NCBI GenBank assembly: GCA_024291935.2
Contig: CM044313.1
Coordinates: 81,653,001-81,717,000, forward strand
Reading direction: 5' to 3'
Length of the DNA stretch: 64,000 bases
Source: Okapia johnstoni
Taxonomy: Eukaryota > Chordata > Mammalia > Artiodactyla > Giraffidae
In this document: positions 34,415 through 45,071 of the stretch, in pieces
Position numbering within the stretch: the first letter of the stretch is position 1
Layout of the letters: each line of letters starts with the position of its first letter
The notes under the pieces: generated by a model
Told to the model about the DNA's origin: nothing
The model's input: only the letters and a program-made list of their open reading frames with translations
Database searches by the model: none
Translations under genes and position numbers: made by a program

Positions 34415-35287
34415 TTTCATCCAGAATGGATTATTTTTATGGATTGCAAAATATACACTTATATATTTTTTCTTTTTGAAATGTTTTGTTTTTCTGTATT
34501 GTTTCAGGGTAGTTGCTCTATCTTTTGCGCTTCTCCATCTCTTTTCCCAAATATGTGGGTAGTTTCTCCTTGCCACTTTATGCTTTATCTGATCATTCTT
34601 GTAAATCTCTCTGAACCTATGACTGAGTTCTATGTTTAACTTTTCACAATAGTTACCTAGGGGAGGGCAGTGATGGAATGAAGGTGAGAGAAAAGAGCTG
34701 GAGGTGTGTACTGATTCCATTTGCAGATTTTGTCTTTAATCTCTCTGAAAGTTTGTTAAGCATCTTTTATCAGATTTTTACCTTGTCTAGGGGATATTTC
34801 CAGATACATGAGGGTGTTGGATTGTTTCCTTATTTCACAGTGAGCCTGCCAGTCAGGCTCACTAAATCTTTGGCTATGTGAAAACAACCACTACTTAACT
34901 CACCACTCCCCCAGCATTTCTTCTGCTTCACTCCCAGCTGTGGTCATGTTGGAGAAATACTCAAAATGTAGAAGTTGTTCCAACAATCAACATGATGCTT
35001 TTTAGCTACTATGGAAAAGTATTCCGTGGTTTGAGGAATGGTATTTTCCTTTTATTCTCATCTTTTATTTTGCCAAACTTTTATTTATTATAGACAATTA
35101 GTTCTGGATAATTCTTCCTGAGGTATTTCTCTCATGTTCCTCTGGGCCAGAAAAAGCAAATTCATGACTCTTTTTAGTTCTTTCAGCTTCTCATTCACCC
35201 ACCTCAGTCCTCTTCCTTGTGCCATCAAGAGACTTTTCAGGATTTTGTCCACTCACTTTCTATCCCCATGGTACAGCTTCTGTTTTT

Positions 35288-35288
<1 letters not shown>
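34415..35288. other. Unassigned non-coding stretch
   Basis: No gene or repeat recognised. Confidence 0.45.

Positions 35289-35349
<61 letters not shown>
35289..35349. repeat. (CT)n(TG)n compound microsatellite
   Basis: About ten CT units followed directly by about twenty TG units. Confidence 0.97.
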
Positions 35350-35350
<1 letters not shown>

Positions 35351-35866
35351 TATTGTATTTGGAAGAAAGAGATGATAGGTAGAGAAACTTGAATTATTCT
35401 CAGAATCTTCATTATATGGAGATGACTTAAAAATTTTTAGAAAAAAAAAATTTTTAGGATTCATGATTATGTGTCTCTTGTAAGAGTAGTATTTCTATTT
35501 TCTTCATTCATTTTACTTCTTATTTTCATTAATAGTTTATGTTTAGGGAAGGAAGCTTCTATAATCCTATGTTTACTATATCACGTTTCCTCATATGTTC
35601 TTTACTTTAATTCAATATCTGGTGGTGATAAAGCAAACCTGTGGTTTTTGAAGGAAAACTACTATGAAAATGAGCATACTGAACATGCATCTTGATGTGA
35701 ATTATCTTCCAGTATGGGAATTTGGATAATTTGAAAAAAAAAATAAAAGAGGCTAAGTAATTGAAGTCCACTCATGTACTGAGGATATTGAATGGATGTT
35801 AGTCATACTATCAATTTCTTCTATGACTAAATTTGTTAATGGGCTCATTGATTGTACTGAACTCAT
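35350..35866. other. Unassigned non-coding stretch
   Basis: AT-rich with A-runs near 35440 and 35735; no gene or repeat recognised. Confidence 0.45.
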
Positions 35867-36271
35867 TCAGTTCAGTTCAGTCACTCAGTCATGTCAGACT
35901 ATTTTTGACCCATGGACTGCAGCATGCCAGGCTTCCCTTGTCCATCAACAATTCCTGGAGCTTGCTCAAACTCATGTCCATCGAGTTGGTGATGCCATTC
36001 AACCATCTCAACCTCTGTCATCCCCTTATCCTCCTGCCTTCAATCTTCCCCAGCATCAAGGTCTTTTCCAATGAATCAGTTCTTCACATCAGGTGGCCAA
36101 GATATTGGAGTTTCAGCTTCAGCATCAGTCCTTCCATTGAATATTCAGGACTGATCTCCTTTAGGATTGATTGGTTGGCTCTCCTTGCAGTCCAAGGGAA
36201 TCTCAAGAGTCTTCCCCAACAACATAGTTCAAAAGCATCAATTCTTCAGCTCTCAGCTTTCTTTATAGTCC
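35867..36271 (-). mobile_element. BovB LINE 3' end, minus strand
   Basis: About 400 bp of the BovB 3' end, antisense: tail ttcagttcagttcag at the left, then the C-terminal coding region in reverse, ending within the MYGCESWT-equivalent region (ctttatagtccaactct). Strongly 5'-truncated. Confidence 0.93.
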
Positions 36272-37300
36272 AACTCTTTTATAAAGACACAAATGAATAT
36301 TATGGGTGTCAGGTAAGGAATAAAGGGAGGATGGTGTAATTCACACCCTCTGCCCAACCCCAATTCCATGGCCATATATTTGAAAGCTGACCTAGTTTCT
36401 GAAATGACAACTTACCCAAAATCACATTTCATTTTGATGATGAGGAATCTTTGAAACAGATGTAGCAAAGCTGAATCCAAGAAAAGCTAGGAGATAGGTG
36501 AGATTTGTTGTCAAAGCCCCTTAACCCTTTATTTCATGGATCACAAGTTTCTCAAGACCCCTATCCCTCCCTATACTGCTTGATGAAACTTGTTCTCAAA
36601 CTGTTTTTTCACTCTGAGGAATAAATAACTGGTTAGGGACCTTACCCAGGGGAAATCTGTATTTAATCAGAATTAAATCCTTAAGTAAAAGTGTTTAGAT
36701 TGTGGAATGTAGAAATTTAGGTATCAGCAAGCTTATCATTTTGGGGCATCCTAGAACCCTGAAATCATATGATTGATACTTGACTAATTCCTATTCTATT
36801 TTTTCCATAAGGAAAACCTTCAGTGGTAATTAAATTAATTTCTTTTCACCTTTTCCATTCTGCTGAAGTTGGACAAAGCTTTGTGTACTGATTCATCAAA
36901 TATTAGCTTATTGGTATATCTTTAACACATTGAAATGAGTCTGGAAAATATATCCAGGACTTCTTTTGACTGAATATTTACCAAAACTAAAAGGAACAGA
37001 TAGAATCCTTCCATGGCTCAACTTCTATGAAGCCGTTCTCATTTTCTCACAGTTCTTGAACTCTAACCTGCGACCCTGGCTCAGATTTCAGCAGTGTTTT
37101 GTTCTCAGGATAAGCTCTGGCCCTGAGTGATTTTAGATAATCTACTCCTAATATTTTTTTTGAAAGAGGGCTGTCTTTGGCCCTCCCAGCTTCCAAGGAG
37201 GTCTCTGGAATCCCTTTAACTTGTTTCTAAAGAAAGGCCTCAAATGTTGCCATGATTTCAAACTTAGACCCCTTGCCATAGACTACTCTGTGAGCATGTA
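36272..37300. other. Unassigned non-coding stretch
   Basis: About 1 kb without recognised gene or repeat. Confidence 0.45.
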
Positions 37301-37507
37301 TACTCAGTCACTCAGTCATGTCCGAATCTATGCAACGCAGTGGACTGTAGCCTGCCAGGCTCCTCCGTCCACAGGATTTTACAAGCAGGAACACTGGATT
37401 GGGTTTCTATTTCCTCCTCAAGAGGATCTTCCTGACCCGGGTATCAAACCTGCGTCTCTTGCGTCTCCTGCATTGGCAGGCGAATTCTTTACCACTGAGC
37501 CACCTCT
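37301..37507 (-). mobile_element. Bov-tA SINE, minus strand, diverged
   Basis: Antisense Bov-tA: tactcagtcactcagtcatg, ctccgtccacaggatttta, aggatcttcctgacccgggt and head cgaattctttaccactgagc. Confidence 0.9.
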
Positions 37508-38044
37508 GGATGTATTTAAAACTCTCTGTTTCAAGCTAAGAAGCATTTATACATCCCTGTACCAAGTACTGTCAAGTGTTATGAGAAAGACAAAAAAATA
37601 GATTTTTTCATACAGTGAAAACTTTGGCAACTGTTCATGACTCCCCATAGCCCTATGCAAGTCAAGCTTCTAAATATTTCATTATAGTAGGGATGGAGAT
37701 ACAAGCAGGAGAAGGCAGACAATAAACAAACAAAAGTAAAATATAAAATGTGTCAGGTGGTCATGAATGCTATGGAGAAAAATGAAACAAGGAAGTGGGT
37801 CAGGAATGCTAGGTAGGGTGTTGAGGGGATTGTATTTTAATAAAAAAAAAATAGTCAGAAAGGTCCTATTGAGAAGATGACTTTTGAACAAAATATGAAG
37901 AAGATTAGGGCCTGAGTCATGCAGACATTTGGAAGAAGAGTGTGCCACACACAAGAGTAGATAGCAAGTGTAAACATTGTCTGTAGGTGAAAATGTACCT
38001 GGTTTTAGACATGGTAAGTGTTTAGTGTTGGCAGAATGGTTCAA

Positions 38045-38188
38045 AATGAAAGTCGCTCAGTCATGTCCAACTCTTTGCGACCCCATGGACTATAGTCCAT
38101 GGAATTCTCCAGGCCAGAATACTGGAGTGGGTAGCTGTTCCCTTCTCCAGGGGATCTTCCCAACCCAGGTCAACCGGCTGAGCCATGG
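38045..38188 (-). mobile_element. Bov-tA SINE, minus strand, internally deleted
   Basis: Antisense Bov-tA of only about 145 bp. The body goes directly from ggactatag to tccatggaattctccaggcc and the head lacks most of its tRNA-like part (caaccggctgagccatgg). Confidence 0.9.
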
Positions 38189-38535
38189 TTGAAAGAGGGA
38201 GAGGTAAATAGCAAATGAAGCCAAAGAGTTAAGAGGATGGGCAGACAGATCTTATAGGGTCTTATAGGACATTGTAAGGATTTAACTTTCTCTAGTTTGA
38301 GTAAAATTGGAGGCTGTTAGACTCCTGTATAAAGTCTGATATGATCTAACTTAGTTTTTCCAAAGAATCACTTTATTTTCTATTGAAACTAAAGAGGAAA
38401 AGGGTGGAAACAGTGTATCTAGTGTAATATTCTAAGCAACTAATAATTAGGACTCAGTTGTGGTGGTGGTATTAAAGCAGTGAGAAGTGGTAAGAGTTCA
38501 CATAGATGCTAAATGAAGGAGAGTCAGTAAGATTT

Positions 38536-38813
38536 CAGAGAAGGCAATGGCACCCCACTCCAGTACTCTTGCCTGGAAAATCCCATGGACGGAGGAGCCT
38601 GGTAGGTTGTAGTCCAGGGGGTCGTGAAGAGTCGGACACGACTGAGCGACTTCACTTTCACTTTTCACTTTCATGCATTGGAGAAGGAAATGGCAACCCT
38701 CTCCAGTGTTCTTGCCTGGAGAATCCCAGGGACGGGGGAGCCTGGTGGGCTGCCGTCTGTGGGGTCGCACAGAGTCGGACATGACTGAAGCGACTTAGCA
38801 GCAGCAGCAGCAG
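38536..38813 (+). mobile_element. Bov-A2 SINE
   Basis: Complete two-monomer Bov-A2 (aatggcaccccactccagta to gcgacttagcagcagcagca) with an exact 11-bp target duplication, cagtaagattt at 38525-38535 and 38814-38824. Confidence 0.97.
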
Positions 38814-39090
38814 CAGTAAGATTTGCTAAACAACAGGATACTGGTCATGAGACAGTGATGCCTCTAAGATTTGTGACTTGTGACCGGTGGGAGATGGGTA
38901 ACAACTGAGATGGAGATGATTGTGGGAGGAACAGAATTTGGAAGAAGAACAGGTGCTCAGTTAGGAGATTCCCAGTAGTAAATTGAAATTCAATTCACTG
39001 AATTAAAATTCAAGAAAATTTGATAGAAACCTGGCAGTCATCAGCATATAAATGGTATATAAAGAAAAGAGAAGAGATCTGAGAATTTCA

Positions 39091-39488
39091 GACAGCATCA
39101 CCCAGCCTTCTTAATTCTCTGGCTTCTTGCTGGTTTTGGTCATCAGGGGGCACTTGTAGGAAAGCAGAGATGACAGAAAAGCAAAAGTGGGGGTGTGGGA
39201 GGTCACGCCCACCCCCTGGCTCATGTCCATGTCTGGTAGCCCCTCTCTTATAGCAAGAAGTTTCATTGAGCTCTGGTCTCTACTCCTTCTCCAGCCTCTC
39301 TTGTGCCAGGCATTGATGGAGTGACAACTGCTTTTCAGTGTTCCCAGTCCTGGGTGCTTTACTACCTCTCATTGGTTCCCTTGACCCTATCCACTCCATT
39401 TAACTCTATTACTGCTTTGGAGTATGCCATCTGTTTTTTGCAGGACCCACATGACAACAGTAGAACTGGTAAAAAATAAATTGGTGGT
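39091..39488. other. Unassigned non-coding stretch
   Basis: No gene or repeat recognised. Confidence 0.45.
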
Positions 39489-39499
39489 AATAGCACTTA

Positions 39500-39695
39500 G
39501 GGCTTCCCTCATAGTTAAGTTGGTAAAGAATCTGCCTACAATGCAGGAGACCCGGGTTTTATACCTGGGTTGGGAAGATCCTCTGGAGAAGGAAATGGAA
39601 ACACACTCCAGTATTCTTGCCTGGAGAATCCCATGGACAGAGGAGCCTGGCAGGCTACAGTCCATGCAGTCACAAGTGTCAGACTTGCCTAAACC
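39500..39695 (+). mobile_element. Bov-tA SINE
   Basis: Plus-strand SINE with head gggcttccctcatagttaag and body ctggagaatcccatggacag. Exact 11-bp target duplication: aatagcactta at 39489-39499 and 39696-39706. Confidence 0.96.
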
Positions 39696-40016
39696 AATAG
39701 CACTTAAACCCTGAGGCCCAATCTACTGCCAACTAGTGGTTATCATTTGGATTGATAATTATCATAATTTCTGTAGTTATTGAAAATATTTTATTGTATT
39801 TTATTTGCTTCATTTTATAATGTCTTATAAATTACAATCACAGACAACTAGCCAATCTGATCACACAGACCACAGCCTTGTCTAACTCAATGAAACTAAG
39901 CCATGCTGTGTGGGGCCACCCAAGATGGATGGGTCATGGTGGAGAGGTCTGACAGAATGTGATCCACTGGAGAAGGGAATGGCAAACCACTTTAGCACTC
40001 TTGCCTTGGGAACCCT

Positions 40017-41075
40017 ATGAACAGTGTGAAATGGCAAAAAGATAGGACATTGAAAGATGAACTCCCCAGGTCGGTAAGTGCCCAATATGCTACTGGAGAT
40101 CAGTGGAGAAATAACTCCAGAAAGAATGAAGGGATGGAGCCAAAGCAAAAACAACACCCCGTTGTGGATGGGACTGATGATAGAAGCAAGGTTCGATGCT
40201 GTAAAGAGCAATATTGCATAGGAACCTGGAATGTTAGGTCCATGAATCAAGGCAAATTGGAAGTGGTCAAACAGGAGATGGCAAGAGTAAACATCGACAT
40301 TCTAGGAATCAGCAAACTAAGATGGACTAGAATGTGTAAATTTAACTCAGATTACCATTATATCTACTATTGTGGACAGGAATCCCTTAGAAGAAAGGGA
40401 GTAGCCACCATAGTCAACAAAAGAGTCCAAAATGCAGTACTTGGATGCAATCTCAAAAACAACAGAATGATATCTGCTCGATTCCAAGGCAAACTATTCA
40501 ATATCACGGTAATCCAAGTCTATGCCCCGACCAGTAATGCTGAAGAAGCTGAAGTTGAATGGTTCTATGAAGACCTACAAGACCTTCTAGAACTAACACC
40601 CAAAAAAGATGTCCTTTTCATTACAGGGGACTGGAATGCAAAAGTAAGAAGTCAAGAAACACCTGGAGTAACAGGCAAATTTGGCCTTGGAGAACAGAAT
40701 GAATCGGGGCAAAGGCTAATAGAGTTCTGCCAAGAGAATTCACTGGCCCTAGCAAACACCCTCTTCCAACAACACAAGAGAAGACTCTACACATGGACAT
40801 CACCAGATGGTCAACACCGAAATCAGATTGACTATATTCTTTGCAGCCAAAGGTGGAGAAGCTCTATACAGTCAGCAAAAACAAGTCCAAGAGCTGACTG
40901 TAGCTCAGATCATGAACTCCTTATTGCCAAATTCAGGCTGAAATTGAAGAAAGAGGGGAAAACCACTAGACCATTCAAGTATGACCTAAATCAAATCCCT
41001 TATGACTATACAGTGAAAGTGACAAATAGATTTAAGGGACTAGATCTGATAGACAGAGTGCCTGATGAACTATGA
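40017..41075 (+). pseudogene. BovB APE-type endonuclease domain, catalytic Glu lost
   Basis: A 352-codon frame gives the endonuclease, which in RTE elements nicks the target so reverse transcription can start. Readable motifs: GTWNVRSMN from residue 69, LGISKLRW around residue 100, GDWNAK (Asp at residue 205) and SSDHELL (Asp 298, His 299). In the family, and in the copy at 45072, residue 100 is Glu (SELKW), the metal-binding residue. Here the codon is AAA (40314-40316), Lys. The parental AGC-GAA contains a CpG, so the change fits CpG decay after insertion. The frame ends at TGA 41073-41075, where sister copies read TGG (DELWTE). I take ATG 40017 as the frame's first Met; the native start is not certain. 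Confidence 0.9.
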
Positions 41076-41391
41076 TTGGAGGTTCATGACATGGTACAGG
41101 AGACGGGAATAAAGACTATCCCCCCAAAAAATGAAATGCAAAAAAGCAAAATGGCTATCTGAGGAGGCCTTACAAATAGCTGTGAAAATAAGAGAAGCAA
41201 AAAACAAAGGAGAAAAGGAAAAATACACCCATTTGAATGCAGAGTTCCAAAAAACAACAAGGAGAGATAAGAAAGGCTTCCTAAGTGATCAATGCAAAGA
41301 AATAGAGGAAAACAATAGAATGTGAAAGACTAGAGATGTCTTCAAGAAAATTAGAGATACATTTCATGCAAAGGGAACCTTTCATGCAAAG

Positions 41392-42386
41392 ATGGGCTCA
41401 ATAAAGGACAGAAATGGTATGGCCCTAACAGAAGCTGAAGACATTAAGAAGAGGTGGCAAGGATACACAGAAGAACTATACAAAAAAGATCTTCATGACC
41501 CAGATAATCACGATGGTGTGATCACTCACCTAGAGCCAGGCATCCCGGAATGTGAAGTCAAGTGGGCCTTAAGAAGCATCACTACGAACAAAGCTAGTGG
41601 AGGTGATGGAATTCCAGTTGAGCTATTTCAAATCCTAAAAGATGATGCTGCGAAAGTGCTGCACTCGATATGCCAGCAAATCTGGAAAACTCAGCAGTGG
41701 CCACAGGACTGGAAAAGGCCAGTTTTCATTCCAATCCCAAAGAAAGGCAATGCCAAAGAATGCTCAAACTACTGCACAATTGCACTCATCTCACACGCTA
41801 GTAAAGTAATGCTCAAAATTCTCCAAGCCAGGCTTCAGCAATACATATGAACCGTGAACTTCCAGATGTTCAAGCTGGATTTAGAAAAGGCAGAGCAACC
41901 AGAAATCAAATTGCCAATATCCGCTGGATCATCAAAAAAGCAAGAGAGTTCCAGAAAAACATCTATTCCTGCTTTATTGACCATGCCAAAGCCTTTGACT
42001 GTGTGGATCACAATAAACTGTGTAAAATTCTGAAAGAGATGGGAATACCAGACCACCTGACTTGCCTCTTAAGAAACCTGTATGCAGGTCAGGAAGCAAC
42101 AGTTAGAACTGGACATGGAACAACAGACTGGTTCCAAATAGCAAAAGGAGTACATCAAGGCTATATATTGTCACCGTGCTTATTTAACTTCTATGCAGAG
42201 TACATAATGAGAACAGCTGGGCTGGAAGAAACACAAGCTGGAATCAAGATTGCCAGGAGAAATATCAATAACCTCATATATGCAGATGACACCACCCTTA
42301 TGGCAGAAAGTGAAGAACAACTAAAGAGCCTCTTGAGGAAAGTGAAAGAGGAGAGTGAAAATGTTGGCTTAAAGCTCAACATTTAA
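41392..42386 (+). pseudogene. BovB reverse transcriptase domain, frameshifted
   Basis: The RT lies in two frames. The first (41392-41850) has the linker and early RT motifs (EDIKKRWQGYTEELYKKDL, GGDGIPVELFQ, VFIPIPKKGNA). A 2-bp insertion at about 41845 shifts it. The second (41847-42386) has motif A as FIDHAKAFDCVDHN (Tyr to His), motif B as GVHQGYILSPCLFN (Cys to Tyr) and motif C as IYADD. It ends at TAA 42384-42386, in place of a Gln codon. The C-terminal region resumes in the same frame from 42399 to TGA at 42678-42680. Catalytic aspartates are present, but no single product is possible. Confidence 0.9.
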
Positions 42387-43073
42387 AAAACTAAGATCAT
42401 GGCATCCGGTCCCATCACTTCATGGGAAATAGATGGGGAAACAGTGGAAACAGTGGCTGACTTTATTTTTCTGGGCTCCAAAATCACTGCAGATGGTGAT
42501 TGCAGCCATGAAATTAAAAGACGCTTACTCCTTGGAAGGAAAGTTATGACCAACCTAGATAGCATATTAAAAAGCAGAAACATTACTTTGTCAACAAAGG
42601 TCCGTCTAGTCAAGGCTATGGTTTTTCCAGTGGTCATGTATGGATGTGAGAGTTGGACTATAAAGAAAGCTGAGCATTGAAGAATTGATGCTTTTGAACT
42701 GTGGTGTTGGAGAAGACTCTTGAGAGTCCCTTGGACTGCAAGGAGATCCAACCAGTCCATCCTAAAGGAGATCAGTCCTGGCTGTTCATTGGAAGGACTG
42801 ATGTTGAAGCTGAAACTCCAATACTTTGGCCACCTGATGTGAAGGACTCTTTTGAAAAGACCCTGATGCTGGGAAAGATTGAGGGCAGGAGGAGAAGGGG
42901 ATGACAGAGGATGAAATGGTTGGATGGCATCACTGACTCAATGGACATGGGTTTTGTTGGACTCCGGGAGTCGGTGATGAACAGCGTGGCCTGGCGTGCT
43001 GCTGTTCATGGGGTCGCAAAGAGTCAGACACGACTGAGCGACTGAACTGAACTGAACTGATAATGTCTTATAA

Positions 43074-44384
43074 TGGAATGGATTCGTAGTATATTAGAAG
43101 GAAGGAAACAGCTTTGACTTGTTACGTGAACTTAGAAAAGTCATGTCACTTTCCTGAACTTCAGTTTTTGCCTGAGTTAAGTAGAGATAGTAACTACTGC
43201 CTCTGTTTCTAGAAGTCCCTAAACTCCTCCTTCAGCGTCTTGGAAAAAATTGTTAGAGAAGCATAAAGGCTGATTGCTTACTATTAGATTATTCTGCTAG
43301 TACATAAAACCCACAAATGCTAGCGAGAATTAGAAGAGACGGTTAAGGATGGGGAAGGCTCTCAGTATCTGCAAAGCCAAAATGCATGTCTATTCAAGCT
43401 GCATTTAGTAAATTTTTTTTCTATCAGAATCAATTCTTTTGGTCAAAGTCACGTGATTAATGCAGAAAACAATCTAAAGACTTTGGAATGACAATCTAAA
43501 TTTTGACCATTGCCACTATTTTTCCTCTAGGTCTCCTTGCTGAAAGCTTCATCTAAAAATGACACACAGTCACCCAGCCCTGGAGTTTGGCAACTGAGCA
43601 CCTTAGATCTCTGGCCTTCAGTACCCAGAGGATAGTTCTTAAATCCACAAACTGTCTCGTGCAGCAGTTTTTTTCCCCCTCCTCCTCAAATAATATCCAG
43701 TTACTGAGTGCTGTGCTGGGAAAACCTGGGGAAATGCTAGAAGGAAACACAGCTGAGAGTCACTGTGGTCTGACAGCTCTCCAGCTGCTTTGAAAATATT
43801 TTGGCAAAAACAAGATGTTAAGTAAAACTGTTTCATTTGGTAACATACCCCAAACTGCAGGTTTTACATTTTCAGCACTATGGTTTGGGCCAAAGGGGGA
43901 AAATAGAGGAGAAAAAAAAAGAGGGGGGAAAAGCTCTTCTTGAGGAAGGGAGATAGAATCTAAGGGAAAAGAGGGAAGGCTTTGCATCCACTAGATACAG
44001 GAATGAGGGCCGTGAGGAAGCACAGGGAGGCATATTTAACATCATCTCCTTACTTTTCTTTCCTGAGGAATTTCCCTTGTCAAAATGCACCATTCTCTTT
44101 TGCCCTTAGATGACCTGAAAGGGAATCTCTGGGGGTAACCAGGGTAGAGCTTGTGTTCTTCCTTATTACAGGACAATTGATTGGGGAAGGAAGTTGACTG
44201 GGGAAGGTCACACTGCACGTGGCCATCCCACATCAGAGCGCACACAGGGGATGAAAAGGAATGGTTTCCATTTCAACCTACTAGCAGGTCCTTAGAAGAC
44301 ATGCTTTATCTTTCTTACTTCATTTTCTTCCCAGTTGCAACCACACATGAAATCATTTAGCTCTTGAAAATTAGGCTTGCTCCT
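43074..44384. other. Mostly unassigned stretch with a MIR-like segment
   Basis: At about 43115-43250 a MIR-like order (gtgaacttagaaaagtcatg, ctgaacttcagtttttgcct) is visible with low certainty. The rest, including a purine-rich patch at 43905-43935, shows no gene or repeat I recognise. Confidence 0.4.
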
Positions 44385-44640
44385 ATCTCAGGACATTTGT
44401 AAATGCTGCTTTCTCTACCCAGAATGCTCAGTCCCAACCTTCACCACCCTTTCTAGGGGAATCCTCCTCTGACTTGCCAGATGATGTTAGCTTCTTCTGT
44501 TCTTTTTCTGACTCTCTGCTGCATAATCATCTAAATTCTGTGAGGGCTTGTCCATCATTCTATCCCTAGGACCTAGCATACAGTGGATGCTTAATTTAAA
44601 AATATCAACCAGGTTATTTTGTGAATAAATGACCCATTCA
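44385..44640 (+). mobile_element. L2 LINE 3' end
   Basis: L2 3' region: tctctacccagaatgctcag, ctaggggaatcctcctctga, ctgtgagggcttgtccatc and cctagcatacagtggatgct, then a decayed tail. Confidence 0.75.
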
Positions 44641-45071
44641 CTGTGTAACATAAGCCTAAGCTTTTTAAAAATAGAAAATATTTTTTAAAAAAGGAAAAAA
44701 ATTACAACCGGTTGTCTGATTGAATCTGGATACATTTACTTCCTATTTCTCACTGTGCTCCTTTCCTATTAACTTTTTCCTGCTTTGTTTTTGTTTCCCC
44801 TTATATTTCTTTTTTTCCCCCTATTATGCTTTCTTTCCACCCTATTTTGAGGCCCCACATAAAGAAAACATACTCCAAACTACAGAATGTTAATTCTATA
44901 GGGTGCTTCAGAGATTATTTAACTCAGTCCCTCCAATTGTGTAATTGTACTCTATTGTTCAAGGTCACAAAGCTATAGAGAGCAGTTGAATTTAGATTGG
45001 AGCCTTGTAATTCTGGCTCTAGTTTTAGACTTCCTTTCATTATTGTCACATTATATAAAGTATTAGAAGAG
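44641..45071. other. Unassigned stretch with a MIR-like segment
   Basis: At about 44908-45035 there is a MIR-like segment (attgttcaaggtcacaaagc, gaatttagattggagcctt). A poly(A)/T-rich patch at 44660-44700 precedes it. Confidence 0.4.

Larger units (their letters stand above)
37690..39090 (-). mobile_element. L2 LINE, minus strand, split by two SINEs
   Basis: A long antisense L2. It carries caggagaaggcagacaataa, gtcaggtggtcatgaatgct, tgagaagatgacttttgaac, tttggaagaagagtgtgcca, then after a Bov-tA agggtcttataggacattgt and, after a Bov-A2, aacaggtgctcagttagga and agtcatcagcatataaatgg. These follow the antisense L2 order. Host L2 continues collinearly across both interruptions. Confidence 0.7.
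39831..43059 (+). mobile_element. Full-length BovB (RTE) LINE
   Basis: The only copy in the window that reaches the family's 5' UTR (cacagaccacagccttgtct, ccacccaagatggatgggtc). It runs 3,229 bp to a CTGAA tail. The exact 14-bp target duplication ataatgtcttataa lies at 39817-39830 and 43060-43073, so both ends are defined. Domains in order are 5' UTR, APE-type endonuclease, linker, reverse transcriptase and C-terminal region. It is dead: TGA at 41073-41075, shifts in the linker, a 2-bp insertion at about 41845, TAA at 42384-42386 and TGA at 42678-42680. Confidence 0.97.

Noticed and set aside
35289..35349. (CT)n(TG)n tract as a regulatory element
   Set aside because: Compound microsatellites are common in mammals and nothing nearby suggests a promoter.
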